DNA of 64,000 bases. Origin: Agelas oroides (lineage: Eukaryota > Porifera > Demospongiae > Agelasida > Agelasidae). Positions 25,601-37,734 of this stretch are shown in pieces. The position numbers and the translations under genes were made by a program. The stretch is from the NCBI GenBank assembly GCA_949130485.1, contig OX422187.1, positions 10,194,205 to 10,258,204 of the forward strand, read 5' to 3'. Below the pieces are notes generated by a model. The model saw nothing but the letters and a program-made list of their open reading frames with translations, ran no database searches and had not been told where the DNA came from. Position 1 is the first letter of the stretch. The number at the start of each line of letters is the position of its first letter.

Positions 25601-28600
25601 GCATAAAATGTCTGTGCACGAGAAGAAAGCTCTTGGTGAACAATCCTATTGGTCATTACAAACTTTGATGCAGTATCTGATAACTGCTGTGCATTTGCTA
25701 CATGGCAACCTGTGCATTGGTTCTACCAAGTGAAGTCGAGACACAGTTGTGTTGAGGTTACCTGGCAGGTTGTGCTGTTACTCTAGCATGCCCGGGGGGA
25801 GTTCTGGAAGGAGTGGCTGCTACTGCATCAACCTCCATCTCCTCATCCTCAGCCTTTTCCTGAAAGCAGAAAACACAAATTCAAATACAGAAAATGTAGC
25901 CTTCTCAAGTTGAAAGTGAACATTATTCAGTCACACAATTTAGATTACATTGCTGCGTTTAAGGTGCGGTATCACTGAAGTTCTGTTAAAGGTGGGATTC
26001 ATATGCGCTAGGTAGATGTGTCACCATCTATAAAGCACATATAGCCCAATCCAGTTCAGTGATACAGTGCTTCAAACAAGGTAATGTGATCAAATACACA
26101 ATAGAATAACAACCCAGTACATGTACGCAAGTTGTCACTTAGCAGCAATACATGGAGTAATAGAGCACTGCTGTTAGACTCAAAGACACTGTGTAGAACA
26201 GAACTGGCATCTGCAGCGTCCATGCCAAGATGACAAAACCAGTTGAATGCAGGGCAAATTTGAGCAAGCTGCAGGTATATATTATGCACTAAGTGTGAAC
26301 CGTACATCATACATGTACCTCTACATCTGACACTCCGCTGTCGTCTTTTGTAGTGGTGACTTGCGTCCTCGTCTTGGAAGATTTAGTCTTTTGTTGTCCT
26401 TTACCTCGGGGAGTCCGAGGTGACTTCCCTTTTGCTGGGGTGCCACTTTTGACAGGCTTGCCTTTGGTGGGGGTCTTAGTCTTGGCAACTTTCTCCCTTG
26501 GAGATTTCGCCCTATACGAGAAAAGTCAAGCACAGTGTCTAGATTCTTGCATTTTATCATCTACATGTGTATGTTCATTCTTCATTTGTGAGCTATGGAT
26601 CTATGTAAGTATGTACATACTTACTAGCTAGTTGGCCTACACAGAGGTTTGACTGGCAAATGTTACTAGTTGATTCAGGACACTCAAAACTGCCAGTCAA
26701 AAACAGTAGGTACTACACAGTAACTATTGACATGCATACATGTAAATATCTGTGCACTAGTAGAAAGCTCTTTGTGAACAATCCTATTGGTCATTACAAA
26801 CTTTGATGCAGTATCTGATAACTGCTGTGCATTTGCTGCTGGGCAACCTGAAAAGTTAGTTACAGTATTTATGTCATGAAGATTTAATCTGCAGATGGAC
26901 CAATGGTTGTACTAAGTGACAACATCTGTTCCAGGTTTTTGAAGAGCCTGCGGTCCATTGTTTCCGCTGTGTTGCAGTCTATCTCTGTGCATTGTTTGAT
27001 CTTCAAGGAACAAACTGTTTCTTTCAGTTGTAATCACCACTTATATACAGTCATGTGCTTTAGTGGCTTTTATGAGGCTACTTTAACACCTTGTTCAAGC
27101 ATACTCCCTCTCTCTGAGCCTTCCATTTCGGTATGTATTCTATAACTTAAGTACCACTGCAGGCTGAAATGTGTTTTACATCCAATATATTCGGTGAGGT
27201 AGAATGATGACATTCTGAAAGTAGCTGATCATCTGCACAAAAATTCTCACAACATTTTTGATCATGGAATCTTTCATAATTTTACATGTACATCCAATAC
27301 TAGTACACACACTAGTATATGTCCATGTGTATGCGTGCGTGTGGGTACATGTCAAAGTTTAAGGCCACCACACAAGCACTGAAGTTGGGTGGTGCACTTC
27401 ACGTATAATACTGTGTCACTCACTTTTTGCTTGATGTGACCTCGTCCTCTGCAGCAGTAACATTCGGACTAGCAACAGACAACCCTTCAGTCTGCAGTGC
27501 ACGCTACGTAGTTGAAGGAGAAGAGAATATTTATGGCTCATGCACAATCCAAACTATATTTGATGTACTAGTACATGTATATACATATACATTACATACT
27601 CCTGTATACAACTTCAGTGCAGCCAATGCTAAAACCACATGCTTTCCAAAAAATGATATATTAGCTGGAAGCAAAGAGATTGATCAATCACTTTCTATAC
27701 CCTGCTCTTCTTCCTCCACAGTCTTTCTCTGCAGGGCAGCTAGAGTGAAGGGTCAGTAAGTGTACAACTGTACGGAACCCACCCTTCCTGAAATTTTCCT
27801 CAAAAGTTACACACACAAAAGATATGCACTCCCATAAAACAACAACTCACTTCTAATACCACACACTTCACTACAATCACAGCAGTGGTCGTGATGATCT
27901 AATAGTGTGTATGTACCTTTGTAGGAGTACAGTCATAACCAGGGGGAAGGTATTTGACAGCATTCAGCTGGGCTTCCTGGAGAAAGTACAGCGTAAGAAA
28001 AACACCAGTATCAAAGTAGACTCTTTAAGTAAGGGTAGTATGGGCACACACACACACACACACACAAAAACAACAACAACAAAAACAAACTTGACAACAA
28101 AGTTATTGTTAAGCAAGATAATGTATGAAAATACAGTGAAACTATCATGATGCCGATGCATCAACTCTCAGGGTATAAATGACTTCGCCAAACAAAGTAA
28201 ACAGCCTCACCTTTTCTCTGCTCTGAAACAACTTGGCAGGAAGTACAACATTCCCTGGAAAGTCCCCAATCTTGATGTGGGTCAGCTGTAACACAATAGT
28301 ACGTAGTACTACTACATACTATGTGTATAATAATCAATGAACCACATCTCCCTGAATAAAAAAGGCAGGCTTAGATGTTATGCAGTCACCCACATGTACT
28401 TCAAGCCTGGTATATAAGGGAACACATCCTGCACAGTGGGTGATTTTACACAAGATCTAGGGCTGCCCTTTTACAGGGATCTACTTCATTGATTGCTCAT
28501 TCAAATACATATACAGACAGCTACACAGTATACAGTCAAGTGGAACTAAAAATGTATATTTTGTGGAGAAGAATACATACTCTTTGCAAGGAGAAGCATT

Positions 28601-31600
28601 CATACATACAGGCCTGTTTTATAAGGGAGATGTGGTTCGTTGATTGTTCATACATACCTTGCTGGTCAGTACTCCAAGTGCAAGGTCACACACGGCATAC
28701 AGATTCTGGAACACAAGTATGTATCATAAGGATAGCAGTGGCTCATTATGTAATATAAAGATCACATGTTCACAATACATATATATTATTTGATGGGTGA
28801 GAGGGCAATATGGCTGGATATTGCACGAGTGTGCGGTCGTATTTTCACAAGCCGCAGGCGAGTGAAAATACAGCACAAGAGTGCAATATCCAGCCATATT
28901 GCCCTCTCACACATCAAATAATAGATTTATTATATACTACTGTGATTTAGCAGCACCTAGAAGATAGACAGCTACTGCGCATGCGCAGTACAAAGGTCGC
29001 TGCTGCGTGCATATTTAATGAGCTTCAGGCTGCTGGCCTGTTTCTAGCTTTGGACGCCACCAGTACGCGTACCGATCCCTCTACCGGTGGAAGAAAGTAC
29101 CGTAAGTCAGTAAATAATTCCGTTTTCATCCGTAATGAAAGCTTATTTGTTGTTTCAGCAGCGGCTACGAGTGCATTCCAATTAAAGCACACGCCGCGGT
29201 TGCTACGCAGCATATGCCCTGAGGGCTATGAAATACGGACTATTGAATATGGGAAAATATTTGTCATGTTGCTCTATGGGAAATACTATTGGCGCGTATA
29301 CTAGGTATATAACAAATACATATACATGTACATAACTGCATTTATTATCCAGTTGATATTTCTACAACAGTATTTTCCTATCCCGTGTGATATTGCACGG
29401 GTAGTTATTGCACGGGTAGTTATTGCACGGGCCCTGAGGCAACGCGCGCACGCGGTATCCTGGGAAACATTTTACACGCATGCGCATAAGGATTGCGTAG
29501 CCAGTGAATCTTAGCAACCGAGAAAATGGAGGCCGAGGATCCGTTTAGTCTCGGTATGGACGAGTGGCTTTTAAGCGAAGAGGAGGAGGAGACTGCCAAA
29601 CTACTGAACGAAGAAGAAATAAGACAACTGGTTAAAGAAGAGAAACCTCGAAACACGGTTAAGAAAACCGAGAGTGACTTGAACGTATGGTACAGGTGGT
29701 GTCTGACAGTTGGCGAGAAGCGAACACTAGAAAATATCCCAACGCACGAGCTGAACAACCTTCTTAGCAACTTTTTTTTCACTGTAAAGAAGAGGAACGG
29801 CGAGGAGTATGAACCCAACACTCTCACTTCTTTGCACAGGAGCATTGACCGTTACCTGCGTGAAGTTGGTCAGAACACAATACGCATCCTCGAGGATCGT
29901 GAGTTTGAAAGTAGTAGGCAGGCATTAGATGCTAAGAGAAGGCAACTAAAGAAAAGGGGGAAAGGTGGTCAGCCAAATGCTTCAGAGCCACTAAGCTACT
30001 CAGATGAAGACAGACTCTGGGAACATGCCAGCTAGGAGGTCACTCTCCACATGCTCTGAACAGAACAGTTTGGTTTATGAATACCATGCATTTTGGATGG
30101 AGAGGGCGAGATGAACACCGTAAGGCATGCTATGGAGATTTTACGTTTGGTTGTGATAGTGATGGTGTTGAATACGTGGAGTTTTCCACGGAACGAGGTA
30201 CAAAGACTAGAACTGGTGTCGAAGGAGAGACTAGCCGACCATTCCGACCTCGAATGTATGCTACTAACAAATTGGATAGATGCCCAGTCACACTATTCAA
30301 GAAGTATTGTAACCTGAGGCCCCAAGAATGTTGCTCTCCTGATTCTCCGCTTTATCTGACAGAAGCAAACAACCCCACTGATGAATGCTGGTACAAGAGA
30401 CAACCAGTTGGTATAAACAAGCTTGGAACTTACATGAAGGAGATGTGCAAAGCAGCTGGAATCGAAGGTAAAAAAACCAACCACAGTGCACGCAAGACAA
30501 TGGCTACACGTTTGATCCAAGACAACGTTCCCCCTCAGCAAGTGGCGCAACTGACTGGTCACAAAAACTTGAAGAGTTTGGACAACTATGCAAGTGCATC
30601 TACTGAGCAACAAAAGTCAATGTCTCAAATAATCAGTGGCAAGCGACAAGCATTGAAAAGTGTGACAAACCAACCTCAGATGGCTACAAACACGCCTTCT
30701 AGTGAAGCATCCTCCAGCATTTTGCCCGGAATGACAATCTCTGGTAACCAAGTTGTGAATATCCACTTCAACAACATTGCTTCTCAGTCTGTTGCTGCCT
30801 CCTATGCTCAACCTAAGCGGAAGCGAGTTTGTGTTATTGACAGCAGTGACAGTGAAAACGACTGAACATCTTGCTCAACATAACTATTTACAAGTCATGT
30901 ATTTCATGTGTAAAATAATAGCTATGCTTGTTGGTGCAATTTCATGAATTTGCAACTACAATGTGCTCTAATTAGAATAGACGTTGCCGACGGACGCTGA
31001 GTGAGCTTTCTGTCAGACGGTGAGACATAGTTACACAACTTTTGTGATGGATAATAAACATTTTATTACACTCGTTAGCGTGCATATCGCGAGTTATTAT
31101 ACTCGTGGGCTGTATTTTCACTCGCCTATGGCTCATGAAAATACCACGCCCACTCGTGCAATAACTCGCGATATTGCACGCTAACTCGTGTAATAAGGTA
31201 TATTTATTATATACCTAGTATACGGGCCAATAGTATTTCCCATAGAGCAACATGACTAATATTTTCCCATATCCGATAGTCTGTATTTCATAGCCCTCAG
31301 GGCATATGCTGCGTAGCAACCGCGGCGTGTGCTTTAATTGGAATGCACTCGTAGCCGCTGCTGAAACAACAAATAAGCTTTCATTACGGATGAAAATGGA
31401 ATTATTTACTGACTTACGGTACTTTCTTCCACTGGTAGAGGGATCGGTACACGTTCTGGTGGCGTCCAAAGCTAGAAACAGGCCAGCAGCCTGAAGCTCA
31501 TTAAATATGCACGCAGCAGCGACCTTTGTACTGCGCATGCGCAGTAGCTGTCTATCTTCTAGGTGCTGCTAAATCACAGTAGTATATAATAAATCTATTA

Positions 31601-34600
31601 TTTGATGTGTGAGAGGGATATTGCACTCTTGTGCTGTATTTTCACTCGCCTGCGGCTCGTGAAAATATGACCGCACACTCGTGCAATATCCAGCCATATT
31701 GCCCTCTCACCCATCAAATAATATATATATATCATTGACAAGCTTTCTGAGGTGAATACGGAGGAAAGTACATGTAGCTCAACAGTGGCAGCCTCAAGCC
31801 ATTGGGTTCGATTCCAAGTGACTGCCAGCTTTTACCAAGGAGTGAACTCACTAGATCAGTCTTTGTACTCACCTACTGGTTACGTAGCTACCTTCAAGTT
31901 ATACCAATATTTATTTCCTTAACCAGTTCACTTGTAGCCTCGTTCCTAGGCCCCGGCTCAGCTTTCCATGTGTGAGGAGTGCCTGTGAACGAGGCTAGTT
32001 CACTTGACCACTTGCACTACCTATTCCCTTGTCACCCTCTGAGTTGTTGCTATCGTTCTACTGGTTATTGTTGCTCTGCCTGTTTAGTTGTAACGTTGTT
32101 CTTTTGTCTGCAGTGCAGGACGTTCCTAAGACCGGCTTATAGCTAACATAACACTCCTGTTAAACGAACGATTCTGAACTTTCCTCTCATTCAAAACATA
32201 CTAAAAGAAGCGTATTTCACTCATCATACAATACCACATTACTTTATTGCCCTCCGAGTTGGTTGGGTCTTGTGCATCCACCGTCTGTCTAATGGACTCC
32301 AGCAGCTTCCTGATGAAACCATAGTTGTCACTCCGGTGGACCACCGGCTCCAGGAAGAACCACAGACAGCTGTGTGGGAGTGGGAGAGGGTCAAGGGGTG
32401 CAGGGGGAGTCACACAGAGAACGGCATTGAAGTCTAAAGGTCTTCATATACATGTAGGTACGTAGGAAATTACCAAAATGACTGTGATATTTACGTTCAT
32501 CGCAATCTCACCTTTATGATTTACATGTACGTTTACCCCTCCCTCTCAGTTGACAGTAACAGTCAAAGGTGCGTAATTGTGCTCTTTGTGATCATACAAG
32601 AGGTTGTAACATTTGCAAAGTAGAGTACACACAAAACACTGCACTATGCTATATTTATGGTATCAGTTATGTAAATATCCTGTAGCTTCAAGTGAATTTC
32701 TGCTGTATGTCGAATGAGCGGCCCCTTTGATACTGAAGTCATCTTTGAAGAAGAAAGTTATACCAACTTGAGTTCGGAAAATAACTTTGCCGACATTTCT
32801 AACTCAAGTTGGTAACAGATAACCTTCTTCATTTATGCAGGAGCCAAAGTCATCTTTGATCAAGAGCTCAGGAACCACTGCATCACCCTGTATTCTACTT
32901 ACTCTTTGAAGTTGTCCAGGGCTTGTGGTTTAGTTCTGGAGAAGTCGGGGTGATGGGCCAGGATATAGACGGTGTGGGCGAGAGCATACTCGGGGAGGAT
33001 GGCATGAGGGTTCTCTGAGGAGGGGAGCAATAGTAGAGTGAACCACAAGAAGCCAGGTCTTATTGCGAGTACATACAAACGTGTGGCAGTATGGGATGGA
33101 AATCAAGTGTTAGTCTGTCGTCCATTCTGAGTGCATTATCATGTTTGAAGCGCTGTATTGCGGAACTTTAGTTAGGGGGCGGGGCTCATGTACACTTCAT
33201 GGATACATCAGCTACATGTATTTATGCATTAATGACTTCAGTACATCAGGGCATTTACTTTCATCCCAAATGTGTCGATATTAGAGAGGTATACGTACAT
33301 GCATGTACCAGACTACACTTCCTTCTAGTGTAAAATTGGCAGTTCCCAACCTTTTGCCTTTGAATGTTGTTTTAGGCACTCCCTCCTCTTCTCCACATTC
33401 CCCAGCATCAACCGATGATTCTGTATGAACATATACACATGTACACAACAACTATATAAGTATGAATGTTTATTGTATATGTACGCAACAATAAGTATGT
33501 TCATAGTAAACAAGATATTGCAATCTGAAGCAAAAGAAATTTTAAAAGTCAGCCGAGTCGTTCTGTTCAAATACCTGTAACCTAATTTCCTTCCTTGGTT
33601 CAATGCCAGCCAAAGCAAAGATGCTGAGGTAGCCGAGAGGCAGTCTGAGAGACTTCAGCCCTTTGTTCAGTTTGTGCACAAACCTGTCACGCACCTGCTC
33701 ACACGTGTCCTGGGGAAAGGAAGAAAGAGGCAGTAAACACAAAAAGGTATAAATACCGCAGTCTAGCGAAAGAGCACCCACCCCCTATTTTGGTCCATTT
33801 TCCTGTATAGGGTCAAAGTTTATTCAGATGAGTGCCCACCCTGGAGCAAACTTCACGTGGAGTTTGAGAAGCACAGCCTCAAGCGCTATGCATATCTGAG
33901 GTAAGAAACTTTGTGTAATACTTCACCGAAGGCATCTGTGCGTAGACGGACGTATGCGCACCGCAAGCTACACCATGCTCATGGTGACGTGGTGCCGTTC
34001 AGAGTGTTGTGTGCTGTCAGGACTTGACTTCGAAGCCACTGGTGGCTCTGTTGTACGTTATTATTTGTTCAATTATTTGCTTCAAGGGCATCGAGTCACT
34101 GTAAACATGACATGGGCACTCTTTCGTGGTTAAATGCGGAACCACTCAAAAGAGCATCACACCCCCCTCTTTGGTAGACTTGTAAGGTGCTTGCCATGAG
34201 CGCTCTTTCGCGAGACTACGGTAAATGAGATTCAAGGAAGAGAGGAGTCAATCCTACCTGCATGGTAAGAGCTAGTCTCTGGAACTGCTCCAATGTAATG
34301 AGCTCCTGGTAGTGGCTGCTCTGAGCAAGCTTCAGCAGCCCGCTGGCTGCAGCAAGACGGAGGCGAGAGCGGTCTGGGGCACTGTAGAGAAGAGAGATGA
34401 AGAAGGGTGGAATACACTGTATATGTGTGCACATTCAGGAAAGATCATAAATGTGGCCCCATAATGAAGATAAATACTAGCGTGCTTTAAGTTATTCTCA
34501 TTTTTCCTTCCCACACACCAGTACAATATGTCCACTACTGCAGCACACTTCCTACACACGAGTGCAGAAATGGAGAGACTGCCTGGTGTAAAACCTGACG

Positions 34601-36006
34601 TACCTGACATTATCATCTCCCTGCAGGTCGCCATCGTGTGCCAGCACTGTGTCTAACAGTCTCAGTACGGGGTGAGAGGCCTTCTCCTGCTCCGACTGCA
34701 GCCCTAGCAGCCAACACACCAGCAGCTTCATACCAAACACCTGGGGTTTGGAGCGGAGGGAAGGGAGGGGGGGGGGGGTATGGGGAAATGGGAAAATAAA
34801 GTTCATGTATGTTGATAGGCTTAAAAGCTCCCCTTTTTAGTAACCAAGCTAAAGACAGTACAATAGACACTCGCTAATCCAAATAGTCTTGTGATTGGTT
34901 TGTTATAATTTGTTCAGATCACTGAAAATTTCATGATTTGTACTGCAGATGGCTCGACGACTAAGATCACAAAATGTAGACAACTTCTTCTTATGTGGTT
35001 GGCCAGTTCTAGCTTCTGATGTACCAGAATTGGCTGTCCAAAGTTATAATAGCTGCTGTAATTACATGTATGCTGTGGTTGATGAATACCCAATCAGATT
35101 GCTGAATTCAACGCATGACATGAGACCTAAAGACTCCTTTGGTCTCCTCCACCTTGCCTCACCTTGGTCTGGGTTTCAAAGGAGACCTCATCATCTTCAC
35201 ACCACTCCGCCTCACCTTCTCGGTACTCCTGCTGTGCCTGTGTGATGGTGTGAGGGTGTGAGGGTGTGAAATGTAAGGGTATGGGGAAAAGCATATGTGA
35301 GAGCGAAGCATGAGATGTACAGATGTAAGAATGTGATGATGTGTGTGTGTGTGAATGTGTGAATGTGTATGTGTGTGTATGTATATGTGCATGTGTGTGT
35401 ATATGTGTATATATGTGTAGGGGGGTGGGAGGAGGGAGCGGTGAACATAGCCAATTGCCATGGGAATTCCAACTATAGAGTTCAGATCTGCCAGGTTTAC
35501 TATTAAATTGTGAGTTCTAAGCTTTTGTTTTTAACAATGTGTTGCTCCTACCCTATCTGTCACAAGCAGCTTCTTCACAACAAAGTCTCGGATGATGAGC
35601 TTATGCTTCGTCTCAAACACCGCTGGTTGCAGTTTTGCAATCTGTGCCAGTGACACCAGGGTGCTGTGCAGGTGGGGGTGGTCGTAGTCCAGGTGGGTAG
35701 TCAGAATCTGGAGGTGAGGACAGGGTGGTAGAAAGGGTGTATGAGGAGAGGGTGGGAGGTTGGGAGGAGGAGGATGTGTGTGCGTGTGTGGTGTGTGTGA
35801 GTGTGAGTATGAGTGTGAGTGTGTGTGTTAGTGCCAGGGGATAAACCTTCCTGTTCCTTACCGTGAAGAGTCTCATTAAGATTGGCTTTTGTTCTTTGAA
35901 GACAGAGTGGATGCACCTCACGGCATGTTTGGCCAGCTCCGGAGAACCTTTCTGAGCCAACTGTAGTAGGACAGGCTGTAGACAGCTGTGTGTTTGTGTG
36001 TGTATG

Positions 36007-36073
<67 letters not shown>

Positions 36074-37662
36074 ATGTACAATGTATGTGCGTGTGTGTGT
36101 GTGTGCATGGGTGTGATATGTGTGTACATGAATGCCAAAATTACAACCCCTGGGTTTGTGGCAGCAGCTATCATATCTCTGTGTAAATGCACAGAATGTG
36201 TGACAGCTAAGATCACACTTTACTGAAGTACAATGTATGGAGCTGGCTCTGCATTGATCTACATGCTTCAATACTTAACACGTAGACATGTACGTATATA
36301 TACATGTGTGTGCACGTATACATACATTAATTTGTACATGTATGTATGTATCGTTATCAGCACTCTCACCTGATGGAACTCTGGTCAATAAAGTCACCCG
36401 TCAACTTCAGAATTTGCAGGACATCACAAGCTGAGATACAAAAGAGAAAAATACACTTTTGGTGAAATCCTTCTCAAATGACATACTGCACATAGTTCCT
36501 TGTCATGTATGTACACATTTGTCCCCTACACACATATGTACACGTACTGCACATATGTACACTGCATGCCCTACCTAGTTCCTTATCCTTGTGTCTCAGT
36601 AGAGCAATGAGTCTCTCAAACACCTCAGACTGACCAAAGTGTCTCGGAACAATACCCGCCAGTACCTGCATGGTAGAGGAGAGAGAGATTAACTCTCCCA
36701 TGTCACTATTTGTGCCATGCACTCACACGAGGAAACAATAAAACGACAGTAACTGGAGAAATGCATTCAACACTAAAAAATTGTCAACACTAGACACGTT
36801 TTGTAACTGCAGCTATGGCACACACATAGTAATGACCTCTGCATATACGTGTACCAATGAACATTTGGTATGCATTTAGTGTTCGTTATGTTCTGAAGCA
36901 ACAAAATGTAACAGGCAAATATTTATACATGTAAGCACAAATGTCAGCTACATGTATATACGATATGTAGATACGATACTATTTGTAGATACGATACGAT
37001 ATGTAGATATGATACGATATGTAGATACGATACATGCATGTAGATCGTTGATCTTCTCCATTTCACAGACAACAAGCAAGCATGTGTAGATCAAGTGTCA
37101 GAAATGATGTACCTTGATGAGATTGAGTGCCTTCTTAGCTCTCAGGAACTCCTCCTTCTCTTCCACCTTACTCCGACACAGAGAAGGGTCGCACAGCTCA
37201 GAACACACCTGACAAAAACAGGAGAAGTGGTGAGAGGGCTGAAATATACAGTGTACCCAAAACACACTCATGTAACAGCAGTCAACAGTGAGTGTGGACC
37301 TTCAGGTCGTGTGAGGTTCAGATACACATGTTTGTACAAGTGCCTAACAGTTCAACCCATGATGTGGCTAGCAGGGGAATCTCTGCGGTCTGTGAGCAGC
37401 CTTGTACATGGATTTACATGTGTACACACACATGTACGTACAACTCATGGCAGTACCACCTCATAGTGCATGCTTATTTGTGTATATGATAGCTTAGTCA
37501 TTCTTACCCTCTCCACCATCATGTGGACACAGCGTGCGTCCACCAGCAAGGGGCAGCAGTGGTCCAGGAGAGCCATTACCGTCTCCAGCACTGCAGGTTT
37601 GCTACCAAGTTTGCTCACCACTTCCGCCTAGTGTGGGGGTAGAGGACAGCGTGAACCTACAT

Positions 37663-37734
<72 letters not shown>

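Larger units (their letters stand above)
28779..31731. mobile_element. Tyrosine-recombinase transposon with TIRs of about 535 bp
   Basis: The left TIR (28779-29319) and right TIR (31200-31731) are inverted copies about 97% identical by my count over 350 bp. The right copy lacks about 12 bp in the outer hairpin. The ends begin TTATTTGATGGGTGAGAGGG within AT-rich flanks, so the target duplication is obscured. Between them lies one gene, a Crypton/DUF3504-type tyrosine recombinase (29526-30865). Classic Cryptons lack TIRs, so either this is a TIR-bearing lineage or the recombinase lies within another element. It is inserted in the PDS5 intron between the exons at 32243 and 28705. Confidence 0.85.

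Noticed and set aside
35701..36271. His/Thr- and Val/Cys-rich ORFs
   Set aside because: They arise from TG/CA microsatellites. The real coding segments here are PDS5 exons 35985-35862 and 35707-35552.
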